Below, in pieces: positions 21,616 through 33,362 of a stretch of DNA of 64,000 nt. The stretch spans positions 620,001 through 684,000 of the forward strand of contig CM073194.1 of the NCBI GenBank assembly GCA_037042915.1, in the 5' to 3' direction. Position 1 is the first letter of the stretch; the number at the start of each line of letters is the position of its first letter. The position numbers were made by a program, and so were the translations under genes. Below the pieces are notes generated by a model that searched no databases, was not told the origin of the DNA, and was given only the letters and a program-made list of their open reading frames with translations. The DNA comes from Auricularia sp. M13 (lineage: Eukaryota > Basidiomycota > Agaricomycetes > Auriculariales > Auriculariaceae).

Positions 21616-23121
21616 GTTCGGTACCGCCATGATATAGTAAGTGTCCACCAAAGCATTACATAGGTACGAGGCTGACCAGGGCCTTGTATCGCCAGAAAGT
21701 TTGAAATGTGGGTCTTCCGCTCGTTACGCAGCTAGATAGTCATGATATTGTATCACGGCGAGCGAAGCATTCACGTTCCCATTGAACGACAAGACCGCAG
21801 CATGATGAATCGAGATCAGAGGCAGTCGGGCGGATTTCAAGGAGAAAGAGATTGGTGGAGGGATTTATGCGTGGCGCACTGCCAGATACGCACGCAATCG
21901 AGTTTGAAACCGCCTGGCAGTGAACCGTGATCAAATGCACAGCAGCACAGGCTCGCACTAAGGTCCCGATGGGACGCGAGCAGCAGATCTTCATGTCCAG
22001 GACACGAGAATGAATCACAACATAACAATGCCAGAGGACTCTGGGAAGACCTCGGGGGGGTGGGGGATCAAGAACATGCTGAGACTGCTCGGGCTGCAGA
22101 AACAGTTTCGAACTGAGCAGTAGCCTATCTGCCAGAGAATAGAACATGATGCATTTCAACCTCCGAGCAGCCGGCGACTGATGAAGCTGGGTAACGTTCG
22201 CTGTCCAGTCCAGACTCCAGATACGATTCAACCAGCCGAGACTCCAGATACGATCCATCGGCCGGCTTTTGTTAAGTACGTACGCCGTGTATACCTAGCA
22301 GCAAACAAGCGCAACAAAATCGTGCAGGAACCAAATGAGGGCGCACAGGCAGAGCGTCTGTACCAGAAAGCCAGGGTCCGAGAACGACATCGATTCGATT
22401 GAAATGACAACTGAGCGGCAGGCAGGCCAACGCTAGGAGCGACATTATTCCAAGACATTTTGGAAGGTCTGTGCGGTGTATAATGGATTACACTCGGCGG
22501 CGACCTTCTAACTGCTGCTGAGGCCCATGAGCGCCGAAGGAGAAGTCAGAAGCGGAGTTGGATTTACCATCAACGCCGCTGTATCATACCGTGCCCGCCG
22601 CGCAGCCTGTTCCCATTACTAATGTACTTGAGGGACCCTCGTATCCTAGGCCGTGCTTCCAGTCCGTCGTTTTCTAGTACGCGGCATTGCGTGCGCTTTT
22701 ATCGACTGTAGGCACAGGATCACCGTAACCCCTGCGCCGCAGAGTCGTCTACGGATGGCAGCTCGAAGAGGACGTCCTATTGTCGACGTCCCCTCGCTGC
22801 CGGCGCCTGTGACGTCATCCAGGCATTATTTTCCTGGGCTTCAAGGTGCATCGGCCTTCAAGTCCTATCTCCTCGGGGTCGGACCTCGCACCGACAACGT
22901 TTTTGCATGAGCACTGAGCAGCCAAGACTGACATGAGCACTGAGCCACTGTACAGTACCAACGCTGATCCGAAATTGTTCCGGATCTCGGGATAGATTTG
23001 CTTCGGATCAGTCGAAAAGTTTTCTGCCTCCGCCCTCGCCTTGGCCGCACTCATCCGCCTTTTTCCTGCCCGCTGACCTCCCGTGCTACCCGGTTATCGA
23101 ACACGCGGTCTTTCAGTGCTG
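21616..23121. other. Intergenic, nothing recognised
   Basis: Short direct repeat of gactccagatacgat at about 22,210 and 22,241. A 51-codon frame from ATG 22,755 (MAARRGRPIVDVPSLPAP) is open but unrecognised. No other supportable gene. Confidence 0.45.
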
Positions 23122-24641
23122 ATGTCGAGCAACCCTCACGGCAACGGGAAGGACCCGGTTCGTGTTGGCCAGAGCGACAACGAGGATGACAGCAACCCAC
23201 CACCAAGATCTCGACCGCGAAGCCGCACTCTCGGCATATCTGGCAGTATCCCATGGTGTCCACGACCTGCCGTACCCGTGCTACGCCCTGGATCACCCAT
23301 GGTGGTTGATACATTCCCCGTGGCTGCTCCAGTCCCTCCTTCAGCCGCGCCAGACCTTCCGTTCGACGTCTTGACGATAATCTTTCAACTATGGCATGCT
23401 ATGGAATACGACCGCGTGGATGCACCGTACAGCGTGGTTCCTTTCCGTGCTGGCGGCGTCTGTCGTTCGTGGCGGGAGGCTGCGCGCGACACACCACGCT
23501 TGTGGACTCGGGCGACATTCAACTTTCGACGCATGCAGGGCAGAGGCTCCTGGCGTGCATACCATGCCGCTCATGCGACATGTGCAGGCGGGCATGAGTA
23601 CGATGTCTACCTGGACTCTAACCTCGTTAAAATCTCGAAATCGGACCCCATTTGGAGATTATTTCGCGAGCGCATCCTCCCGCGTGCGCGCAGCATCCTC
23701 ATAGAAGTCCGCTTTGAGGGCTCCGACGAGGATATCCTATCTGGATGCTTCCTTCCCTCTCTTCGAAGGCTGGAGATTTCCGCGAGCCGCCATTTTCATT
23801 ATGTGCCGGCTGTGCTCTTGCATTTCGATGCGCCACTAATCACCACTCTACAAACCAGCTTTGTGTCTCCCAGCCAGCTGGACTCCCCGCCACCGGGAGA
23901 CCCTTTTCCATCATCGCGAAATTCGATTGTGCCTTTTCGACCGTTTCGCTGGGCGATTTGGAATGTTTCATGCAGGTTTTCGCATCCTTGCAAGAACTTA
24001 GGCTCTCCCTACAGCTTTTCGAAGCGTCCCCTAATGCGCCTCTCATTTGGTCCGGTCTGCGAAGATTGACCATTGATACGGTAGTGCTTGATGCCGACCA
24101 TCTCCGCGGTCAGCTTTATTTCCCGGACCTGGAAGAACTAGCGGTCAGAGACGATCCGGACCACTGGGCATTCTGGGCCCTGCTCATCGAGCGCCAATGC
24201 CCTGCGCTAACATCTCTGGTGGTACTCCGCAACCACCAAGACAATGCAGCGCCCTTCGTGGAGCACATGGCCGGTCTGTCATGCATCCGAACTCTCGTCT
24301 TCCGCGCAGGAAGCATGAACAACGACCTGCTTGATCTCCTCGTTGGCGACGACGCGACCAGATGCCAAATATTCCCGAGCTTGGACACCCTCATATTCGA
24401 GGACACTGTTCCGCGGTCCGACATCGATCTTGTACGCATCTGGAGCCTCATTTACTGGCGGAATAACGATATCCGCGAACGCGGATCCAACCCAAACTTC
24501 AGGATTGCATGCAGCACGCGGCGCAGAGACCCCGATGGCGCGGAGAGCAGAGATGAGGACAGCAGGCGCGCGGAGCTCGAGGAGATCGTTGCCGAGATGA
24601 GTACGTTCCTGGCTGAGCAATATTTCCGTCTGTTCAAATGA
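23122..24641 (+). CDS. F-box protein with one apparent frame change
   Basis: Seen: ATG 23122 (MSSNPHGNGKDPVRVGQS) opens a Ser/Pro/Arg-rich N-terminus. The F-box-like part is LPFDVLTIIFQLWHAM, then AGGVCRSWREAARDTPRLW at about residues 90-145. The second half is Leu-rich (FLPSLRRLEISASRHF, LQELRLSLQLFEASP, LRRLTIDTVVLDADHLRG, FPSLDTLIFEDTVP) and ends FRLFK at 24641. The first frame continues only to about 23,905 and the second takes over from there (PFSIIAKFDCAFSTVSLGD). A one-base shift near the run ccctttt at 23,905 joins them without loss. I saw no GT-AG pair of reasonable size, so it is either a sequencing error or a recent frameshift. Confidence 0.6.
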
Positions 24642-25114
24642 TTCTCGTGATGTACTGTATTCTAGCTGTACTTTAGGGCTGCCCGTGTAGGCTGACTGCG
24701 TATTCTTTCCGTTGCTTCATTGACTGCAGTACCGCCTTGGATGGAGTAAGCCGCCGGTGAATTTGGACTTCATGCCACTAGTGAGCATCACCTCATGGAT
24801 GTTATTCACTCTGAAAAACAAACGCCCAATAATCGACCTTTATCCCCCAAAAAGATTGAGCAAAGCGGGGGGGTTGCGACGGATGTTGGGCAAGTTGGAA
24901 TTGCAATCGACTATGGCTGATCGATGAGAACCAAACTCAGCGTTCGAGCAGGATCAGGAACATGTCCATCTCTGGTGTCAATCATGTCGAACAGCCCTTC
25001 ACCTAGCGGCAGTCCGGTACCGAAGGACTGTCGGCGACTATGCAGAAAGTTTCAGCGGAATCATTCTCCATTCTCTCTACTCCTTCAAGCTGCTCCCATA
25101 CGCCGAAGTAGCCG
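24642..25114. other. Short intergenic spacer
   Basis: No gene. An upstream ATG at 24,985 opens a 26-codon frame that stops before the start of copy F. Confidence 0.4.
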
Positions 25115-26244
25115 ATGCCCAATGACATTGAGGATATTGTCGTTGAGGACGACAATTTCTCGCATGGTGCGACTGACGCGGCCATCTTCTCCCATCACTG
25201 AATGTACTGTATCACCCAGTATCGTATTTTCCGTCGGACGCCTTCGCATACGGTCAAGGGCCCAGCCAATCAATGTTCCGCAGCAACTCTTACCATGTAA
25301 CGCACACCGCTGGGGCCTATATTCAGTTCACTTTCACTGGTACGATCGTCCAACCCGTCAATTGCGTTACAACTTAATGACGACGATCCGACAGGAAATT
25401 ATGTAGCTTACCACTCTGATTTCAATTACGATCACGCGGACTGCTCCATCGCTATTGACGGGCACCAGGTCGGGACGGCCAACTCGTACGCGCCGAAATG
25501 GACGTCGCCCAGCACGAAGGCACTCTTCGCCTCTAGTCTCGTGTCTGGATCGCACACTGTCATTATCACCAACCCAGCCAATGGAACCTACATGGGACTG
25601 GATTACTTCATGTACGCGGCTCCGAGTCTCAGTTCCGTGTTAGACCGTTAACATCACGGTCCAGCTATCGCGCGGCCGCGGTTGCGCTTCCGAGTACCAG
25701 TAACCCTGCTTCGTCGCCCCCTCATTTCCCGTCGATTTCCACCGTCTCCGTCTCCACTGTTCCGCAGGCCCCCAGCGATGTTTCCACGGCCCCGTCTAGC
25801 GCCACCGATTCTCCCTCGCATCCGGCGCAATCGACACCCGAAACCGCTGTCAATGATGGCGCTACTGTCAGCGTCACGATAACACCAACACTGCCAGCTG
25901 CAGCAACGGCGAGTACTGGCGCGCGCAACGGGACGGTATTTCTCATCGCAGGAGTCGCGTCCGGCGTCTCCGTGGCACTGTGCTGTCTCGCCGTGCTCGG
26001 ATTCTTCTGTCTGCGTCGGGCGAGGAAAAAACGGACCGCAACGCAGCGACCAATTCTAGATTTCCCTGAGGCGCCGCAGGAACCGCCGCCCTATACGGAG
26101 AGCTCGACCCCGTCCGATCAGCATTGGCAAGACATAGCCGATTCTCGGCGGTACTTTCCATCTGAATCCATGTCGGTTATATCCACGAGACTCAGCCTCA
26201 CAGCATCCCCTACAATGGCCTCGGAGAAGCGGCGTGGGATCTAG
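25115..26244 (+). CDS. Surface family copy F: lectin-like fold plus single TM protein
   Basis: Seen: the only family copy on the plus strand. ATG 25115 (MPNDIEDIVVEDDNFSH), exon 2 from cacccag: VSYFPSDAFAYGQGPS then AYIQFTFTG. Exon 3: GNYVAYHSDFNYDHADCSIA then SHTVIITNPANG and GLDYFI. Exon 4: YRAAAVALPSTSNPASS with a long Ser/Thr/Pro stalk. The TM is FLIAGVASGVSVALCCLAVL, followed by basic CLRRARKKR and a tail with PPPYTESSTPS, ending RRGI at 26244. All intron phases match the other copies. The stalk is the longest in the set (about 90 residues) and would be heavily O-glycosylated (inference). Confidence 0.85.
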
Positions 26245-26458
26245 AAGCAATTGTTCCTCACTGGCTTATTTGCTCTTATAAGTAAGTTATGAACTGTGCA
26301 GACGGTAGCTCGGGAACCTCCTAGGGAGAATGCACAGTAGTCATGTCACGGTTTTAATCGTCGTACGAATTTATTCTGAATTGCTAGAAGTACAGGACGT
26401 ACGGCGTAATACACTGCTGTTGGCGCAACAACACGCGACGGCGGAGGAGAGCGGGACA

Positions 26459-28178
26459 TCACCGAACCCAGTTGAACTCGATGCCGGCCACGAAGAGGTC
26501 CAACACGTTCATTTGCCCGGACTGAGACTCTGGACGTCAACGGTCAGAAATCGCCTGCCTCATCGGATTGATAGACTCACTCGTGTAGGGACCTTTCCAT
26601 ACCACCCCATAGTGTCCGTTGCCATCAGTATCGGACGTGGTCACGGTCTTGTACTGAGAAAATGCGTCAGCACGGGTACGTTCAGGTTCAGGAGCGCGGG
26701 AGACACACGTTGATGTTGATGTAGCGATGAAGCAGCGCATTGAGACCTGAGTTCCCGAACTCGCGGCGCGCGACCTCAGTAAGCGCGCGAATGTAGATGG
26801 CTGACAGCAGCATGTCCGACGTCAATGCTGTACGTGTGGAAAGGGAACAAGTATGCGCACCCTTGAACTGGCGCCCATCGCCGCCCTGCGTCGGATCGCC
26901 ATCCTGACCCTCGGTGATGTGCCCTTGGCTGTCCTGCCAGTTGGTCACGCGGGTGACGGCATCCACAATGGTCGTGAGTGCCTGGTCTCTGTATTTTCCA
27001 TCCCCGGTAATCTGGGACAGGATGACGGCGCCCTCGACGAACTTGCCCGTGTTGTATGTGAAGATCCAGTTGTTCGCCGAGCAGGTGTCGATGCCCATCC
27101 CATCCGTCGGGATGTTGGGGTTCGCCTGGAAGAGCTGCGTCGTGATGAAGGTATATGCGTTCTTCGCAGCATCGATGTACTTCTGCTCCTTCGTCGTTTC
27201 GGCACTTGAGGAAAGTTCGGGTCCTCAGCCGGATAGTGAAGCTCGAGAGCGACGAGATGGGACTCACAGGTAGGCAGAAAGCGTCTGGAAGAGCGCGGTT
27301 GTGATGACGTTTACGCCCATATCCGTCTTGTCGCTCGACTCAGACCGCCAAAAGACAGCTGCAACGTTTGTAAGTACGCTCTGGCGCACGCAATGAGCTA
27401 TTCAGTCTCACCACCCGCAGTTGACTTGTTGTTGCACGTAGAGCGAATTGCTTTCGAGCGAACAGCCGACTTGCCGGCTGCCGCCTCCGCCGCGGTGATC
27501 TGCCTAAGAACGAGCGTCATCGGAACGAATTATCCGAAGTATAGTAACCGGAGGACGCACGATCTCTGGACCCAGTTCCACACGTCCTTGGCGTACTGCA
27601 GGAATACCTGGTCGCCGTAGGCGCGGTAGGCATAGAACGCGGTCGTTCCCCACCACTGCGCGTCATCGTTGTATCCTGCGCCACGTTTAGCGGAACACGA
27701 TCACAGGAAGCCCGGGTGGCAACGACCTCATACCATATGGGTCGAAGTTGGAGTTATGCTTCTTGGCAGCAGCGAGCGCGGTCTTGACGAAGTCGTAGTT
27801 GTCCCTCGTGCTCGCTACCATGTCCTTGTATGCGAACGCACCCAGAGTCGTGCCAGTGGTCCATCCCCCTGACGAACCGACAGCTTCAACACAGCTCTAC
27901 GCAGTAACACAGAGAGCAGTACGCACAGTCTAAGTTGTTCGCGTCCTTCCAGTAGTCAGCCTTGAGGTTGTTGATTGCTGTCCGAGCTATGTTGTTGATA
28001 TAATCGTAGCCTCCCGTGATCGTAGCATCCTACGAATCTACTTTCAGCACATCAAGACCATGAACAGTAGCGCAGGGCGTACAGGCCAAGCAGAGGGAAT
28101 GGTGTAGTTGGGTGCTCTGGCCTGGATAGCCGTGCCCGAGACTTGTGCAGCACTGGTTAAGATGCGCGGAAGGTGCAT
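26459..28178 (-). CDS. GH76 alpha-1,6-mannanase-like glycoside hydrolase
   Basis: Role: the family hydrolyses alpha-1,6-mannan of fungal walls, and relatives (Dcw1/Dfg5) crosslink wall mannoproteins. Seen, in order after about eight short introns: GGYDYINNIARTAINNLKA; TTGTTLGAFAYKDM; the catalytic Asp-Asp region YNDDAQWWGTTAFYAYRAYG; ITAAEAAAGKS; AVFWRSESSDKTDMGVNVIT; TALFQTLSAYL; CSANNWIFTYNTGKFVEG; ILSQITGDGKYRDQAL; GHITEGQDGD; GRQFKGIYIRALTEVARR; LNALLHRYININ; GHYGVVWKGPYT; GQMNVLDLFVAGIEFNWVR. The DD pair and the YNTGKFVEG block are family hallmarks. ATG 28178 gives MHLPRILTSAAQVSGTAIQA, a weak signal peptide, so the real first exon may lie elsewhere. No frame breaks found. Confidence 0.85.
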
Positions 28179-29761
28179 GGTGCAAGAGATCTCGGTGACA
28201 GACAGGCCATCCTTGCTTTGCCATATATAAGCCGGTGGCGGCGTTGGTCAGGTGTACCGAAACGGAGCGGCTTCGACGCTGCGGTCGCGGAGCTCGCACC
28301 GTCAAGCAAAGAAGGGCGTGTTTGCGTCACGACGCAAGCCGGGTCATGTGGCGCAGGAATGATGACCTTGTACGCTTCTAAGCATGGCAGTCGAGAATTT
28401 TGAAGCCTTGCGTGCTCACCTGCGCAGTGTCCGCATGGGACGTTTGCATCGAAGTTGGAGAGGGTGGGAGGTGCTCCGCCTTCGACGAAATACCGGAATA
28501 AAACTGTTGGACGGCGCGCGTCGTCCCCGCATCAAAGGATTGCATCGTGCAATATCATTGCACCATTATTCCATATTGAAGGCGCGCATCGTTGGTTTTG
28601 AAACCTAGCGCTCAGGATCGTACTGTGGGGAAAAAAATCCAGCTCTACTCAGACCTTTGACTAATGTTGCCCGGCAATGTAATAGGTCACGCATGCTAAA
28701 GCCATATCCGCTGTCATAATACGAGCAGAAGCTGCGCAATGAAGTGCCTGGTATTCGCGCGAGTTTGAAAGAAGGAAAGATATGAATCGGATTTTGAAAT
28801 TTGCTTCCGCTTCTGAACCTGAACCACGGCGCAACCACGGCGTCCGCCCAGTAGCGCCCTCGTCTTGCACACGTTATCTCCTCAACGTGAGGCGGGATAT
28901 ACTGCTGCATATTAACTTCTTCTTCTTCTTCTTTTATCTACTGCATGCGCCCTTCACCGACTTTACTGTGAGTCTGCGACTATCTGCGCATGCAGCAGCA
29001 GAACGCGACTATTATTCTGCTTGCACGTTCGCACAGATATGCCGAAGGGCTCTATTTGAGTCTGAGAGGACTGTGCTCGTCTCTTGCTTATACACGTGTG
29101 ACCATTTCTGCACGATGCCCATTCGCCATTTTCCGTCGCACGCTTGCTGGGTTGGCTCTCTTCTCGCCTCCAGACCACCCCATCCGCTGCACTTGCACAT
29201 ATGACTTCCGGAACAACGGAATATGAAGGACGAGCTCAAGTACTACTGGCTCATTGGCTCCAATTCCACTGGACAACTTTCCACTCATCTTCGCTTGATC
29301 AATCCTGAACGAGAGCGGAGGCGCTGAGCGCTGTTCTCGAATCCCGTCCATGAATTCTGGTACATGTAGCAGGCGTATGCTACGTGCAGCAGGATCTCCG
29401 GGACTATCAGCACTTTGGGAGATCACATTCCGCCGTCAACCTCTGCTGCGCAAGCGCCGCATTTCGCTTTACACAGGCTTGACAATCGACACAGGCAACT
29501 AGGAGCTGCTGCACGATAGAAGGCTGCATACCGCTACCAGTACTAATGGGAGAACGAACGCCGGACGGCGCGCGCGCAGCCTAGCATGTCGTTCGTCCAA
29601 GGTCGCCGCGCCGAACTATATACCTTCGTCACTCAGGCATCACTTTTACCTTTCCCTATTGCCTCTATGGAGGGGCCAGTGACTGATACTCGCAGAATCA
29701 CTGACCAAACGACGTACTTTGCCCCTCTCCAGTCACTTCGCTTCCGGATTGCGTCCGATAT
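28179..29761. other. Intergenic up to the inverted duplication boundary
   Basis: No recognised gene. A cttcttcttcttcttctt run lies at 28,917. Homology to the right arm begins at about 29,762. Confidence 0.5.
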
Positions 29762-29865
29762 TGCGATCGTGACCGAGGCGGGACTGACGTCGGAATGCTA
29801 CTTATCCGCATCAATCGACTTGCCTCAATTGCAACTCAGACCAGTTTCTCATGAAACTCGGGGAA

Positions 29866-29872
29866 TATAAAG
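29866..29872 (+). promoter_or_regulatory. TATA box of the 215-aa membrane protein gene
   Basis: TATAAAG lies about 85 bp upstream of ATG 29955. The right-arm copy keeps TATAAAA at the mirrored place, so the promoter was duplicated with the gene. Confidence 0.55.
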
Positions 29873-29954
29873 CGCTCATTCATCGCTCAGTTGAGTTATC
29901 AGCTCAAGCTCCCATCCTACTCTCACACTCCTCATCCAGCTTGCTCGTTGAACG

Positions 29955-30602
29955 ATGCAATACTCCGACGTCGACACTCTCACTCTCGTCAACACACTCT
30001 CCGTTAGCACGCTCTCTCCGATTCAGGAGCAGGACGAGGCTCTACACTCTGCCGAGGACTCTTTGGAAAACATCCACGAGGACCTCGAGGAGCATGACAT
30101 CGTCGGGGACGAGATGTTTTACAAGAAGCCATGCGTCGAATCGGCCACCTCTGTGGGTTCTCGAGCTTCGAAGAACCTTCAAACCGACGTCGAGATGCTC
30201 CCGGCTTCGCAAACTACAGATGTACGAGCGCAGGGCAAGCGGAAATGGCTACGCATAGGGGTGCTGGCTGCTACTCTCGTGCCATTGTGGGCGGGCTGGT
30301 CGACATTCGCCTACTTCCTGGTCCTGGCGACAATTCGTCCCGCCCCACGTACGCCTCTCACAAACTCAAACGCGGCTATCACGGTAGCTCTCATCTGCGG
30401 CCTGGCGCTCCCAGTGGTCACGGCATTTCTGTTTCTGTGGACGTTCAGCCCTGCGGGCGTACGCGCAGCCATCAAGACACGCCGGAAGGACCAGGGCAAC
30501 TGCGCAGTGCTTTGGCCGTACGTCTTGCTGTTCGTCGGCGCGACAATCGCCACGGTAATTCCTGTAGCAGTGAGCTACGCCGTAGTGTCGGGGATGAAGT
30601 GA
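29955..30602 (+). CDS. Membrane protein, 215 aa, left-arm copy
   Basis: Seen: single exon from ATG 29955. The N-terminal half is acidic and soluble (DEALHSAEDSLENIHEDLEE). The C-terminal half has three hydrophobic segments: IGVLAATLVPLWAGWSTFAY with FLVLATI, AAITVALICGLALPVVTAFL, and VLLFVGATIATVIPVAVSYA. Basic loops follow the helices (TRRKDQGN). I do not recognise the family. The right-arm copy has the same length and about 17 differing residues, many conservative, with no stop or gap. This points to selection on both copies, unlike the neighbouring LRR genes. Confidence 0.7.
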   Translation: MQYSDVDTLTLVNTLSVSTLSPIQEQDEALHSAEDSLENIHEDLEEHDIVGDEMFYKKPCVESATSVGSRASKNLQTDVEMLPASQTTDVRAQGKRKWLRIGVLAATLVPLWAGWSTFAYFLVLATIRPAPRTPLTNSNAAITVALICGLALPVVTAFLFLWTFSPAGVRAAIKTRRKDQGNCAVLWPYVLLFVGATIATVIPVAVSYAVVSGMK

Positions 30603-30648
30603 TGCATGTTGAGTAGATGGTTCCAGCATGTACGAAGGGCGCCGGCCG

Positions 30649-30969
30649 CACTGGGAGCAGAGTAGAGAATCCATAGAGTATCTATTGAGTATCCCAACTT
30701 GACATTCAGATGAATTGCACGAGTTTCCTAAGAGTATCATATCCTGAACTACTCTGGAGATACTCTATGCACAAGGTAATATATTGAATGAGTATCTCAT
30801 GAGAACATTTGTGCCTCAAGGGATACTCATCCAATATATTACCTTGTGTATAGTGTATCACCAAAGTGGTTCAGAATATCATACTCTTGGGAAACTCGTG
30901 CCATTCATCTGAATGTCATGGCAGGATACTCAGGAGATACTCAAGGGATCTTCGTCCTTGCTCCCAGTG
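30649..30969. mobile_element. CACTA-like MITE (foldback), 321 bp
   Basis: Ends are CACTGGGAGCA and its inverse TGCTCCCAGTG, flanked by CCG on both sides (30,646-30,648 and 30,970-30,972), a 3-bp target-site duplication. The two halves are imperfect inverted repeats over about 150 bp (gacattcagatgaat, cacgagtttcc, acaaggtaatatattg appear in both, inverted). No coding capacity. CACT ends plus a 3-bp duplication are CACTA/EnSpm hallmarks. The mirrored site in the right arm (about 46,380) lacks it. Confidence 0.85.
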
Positions 30970-31282
30970 CCGCCTGATGCTTGGATTGTGACTTTCTGCC
31001 ATACGCACTGCTGTACCTCAGATGTCAGAATAAATGAATTAGCAGGGTTATGGATTTAGATCGACTTCGAACCCGATCAAATGGTGCAGAACAGAGAGAC
31101 GGAAAGCTCGGGCGGTGTTCCTGATGATCTTCAATCTCAAGATGATGGTTGAACGCCCGGATCGAAATGTCGAACTCCGAACCTCTTCCTCATCAACCAT
31201 CCAACTCGGTCATAATGGAGCACGTAAAGTAGATTCTGCTTCCACACAGTTTCTACTTGGGTTCTTACTGACACTGACTCAG

Positions 31283-32516
31283 CCCAAAAGTCGCTCTGTT
31301 CTGCTTCGAGGACGAGGATTTGTCGCGAGCTGTACACCTGCTCGAATCATCACGCCAGCTCGCAGACTCGATCGGATCTCTCGAATTCTTCATTGGGGAC
31401 GAGGGTAATATTGGACAAGACCTTTCGCTATTTTGCACGGTCCTGGCACTGTGTGACAACTTGGGCAACGTCACACTCGGGGCAGATGCCGACCTCGATG
31501 TAAACTTCGACCTCGAGGGCTTTCTTACCCAGCTCCAGAGCGTCAGACCCCAGGGACTTCCAATGCTCCAACGCCTCGAGGTTACCCGCCATAGCGCCGC
31601 CCCAGTGCATCAAATCCTCCAGCTATTGCAGGGTATGCCGAACCTTCGGATATGCGACGTGCTGCCGCAATCGCTCGGCGAGCGCTTGAGCGCTGCTGAG
31701 ATCGCGGCAGTCAACCCTGTGCACTTCCAGTATCTCGCGGTTTGGCCACAATACGCCGAGCTGCTGCTTTCTCTACTTATTGCCCGCCGCTGGACTGCGC
31801 GTGCTTTGACGCTCAATATCCCTTGGACCTGCGATACCCCTCTTTTGGCCGGTATCCACTGGCAAATGTGCAGCACATTGCCAGTTGTCGCACTCTCCAT
31901 CCATTGCGACCGCGATGTGCCAGGTATCTCGGAGCTCGCATCGTTCGTGGTACATGCCTGCAGCGCTTTGCGACAGCTAGATATCAAGGCATCGGATCAG
32001 GCTGTTTCCGACCTACTGCACCCCATACTCAGAGACCCGGGTTTCCGCCTGCGCCATCTATCGCTCAACATAAACGTACCGCTCGGCGTAGCAGCTGGAC
32101 GGTCCCAGCATGTGACAGCAATTGCCAAATTACTGCTCAGTCTGCCGCCTAGCCTCACTGCCCTTAGGTCTCTCAAAATCGCGGTAACTTACAGAATCAG
32201 CGCAACCCGTGGCCGAGCGCGCCTGGCGCCCGTCTTCGACAAATTGGCGTCCTTGTGCATGGAAAGGCACATTGTGTATAGCCTGGTATGGATGTCGGTT
32301 GATCGGATTCGTGTCGTGGAACTCACATTTAATGCCTGCAGCACACAAGGGCCGCTCCCCGAGGCTTTTCTAGAATCAGAGGATGTCCGTACATTTTGCG
32401 CGTCACACGACGTCGAAATACTAGTAATACTAATAGGAAGTGCGCACGGTAGGTCGCTCATCCTGCACATGAGGGTCTTCGCGCGCGAATTCGCTGAGCA
32501 GATATTACAGTTGTAG
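31283..32516 (+). CDS. LRR gene 1, intact left-arm copy (5' exon not resolved)
   Basis: Seen: after a ctgacactgactcag acceptor the frame runs PKVALFCFEDEDLSRAVHLL to QILQL and a stop at 32516, about 410 codons. It has repeated Leu-rich strands: LCDNLGNVTLGADADL, MLQRLEVTRHSAAPV, MPNLRICDVLPQSL, LRQLDIKASDQAV, FRLRHLSLNINVPLG, LTALRSLKIAVTY. This is the substrate-binding half of an F-box/LRR protein. An F-box exon was not found upstream; a candidate first exon (MVERPDRNVELR at about 31,146) is uncertain. It ends 4 bp from the convergent LRR gene 2 copy. The right-arm partner is broken. Confidence 0.65.
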
Positions 32517-32520
32517 CAGG

Positions 32521-33362
32521 CTACATGCTGATGGTGCATCGGATACGCCGCGCGCGACACAGCCGACGGACTGCTTCGAACCGGCTGATGTCCGAGTCGA
32601 TCTTGGAGGGGACCAAAACCTCCAGAGAACGCAGCGTGTATGGTCGAATCAATGCGGCGTGCAGAATGCCCGAAATTGTCGCAAGTTGCTCGGCTTTACC
32701 GGCACGGAGATGCACGCGCAATTTGAGGGCGCAGAGGTAACAGCGAAACATCACCGTAGGTAGGACGGCACACAGAGCTTCCGCAGAAGCGCTCAACTCG
32801 AGGCGGCGCAGTGCCGGGCAGGCAGACAGCAAGGACATCACGGTGGACGCTCCGTCCGACGGCTCTGCGTGGAGTATAACGCACAGATCGACGGTGCATG
32901 GCAGTTCGCAGCTGCCCCAATCCACGCGCTCGAGAAACTTCCATGTCCAGGCTGCGACAAAGATAAACAGCTGATGCACTGTCCATCGCCGCGAGAAGAC
33001 CTGCAACATCGCTGCACGATTCCACGGACGCAGCGCCAGACATTCGAAGCTGAAAGGCGGAAACTGAGCGTCGAGCGTGTCCTTCGAGAAGGGAAGAGGT
33101 TCGCCCGCCGAAGATTAGGCATAGGCCGCAACAATGTGCTGATGTCGCCAGAAGAGAGCGGCTCCTGCAATGCGAGATATACTTGCTGTAGTCTGGTCAG
33201 CGGCGTGAGTGCCAGCAGCCCAATGTGACCGGATAAGCTGCGTGCGTCGATCGTCAGGTGGCGCAAATTATGGCAAACATTTAGCAGGCTGGCCAGAGTA
33301 GTGAGGTCGACCTCGGTTGCGTATGGCATTTCAACCAGTAAAGAGAACACAGAAGCTGCCAA
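32521..33362 (-). pseudogene. LRR gene 2, broken left-arm copy
   Basis: Seen: the protein matches the right-arm gene at 43.66 kb along its length (EMPYATEVDLTTLASLLNV, LRHLTIDARSLSG, later FSRRWTVHQLFIFVAAW, LRRLELSASAEALCAVLP, and end RRIRCTISM). It has two lesions. The start ATG of the right copy is ATA here (about 33,390), and one base is missing near 33,085 between LRRAN and KDTLDAQF, where the left run is 23 nt and the right 24. An in-frame ATG further in cannot rescue the frameshift. I infer a pseudogene, unless a tiny intron hides there. Confidence 0.7.
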
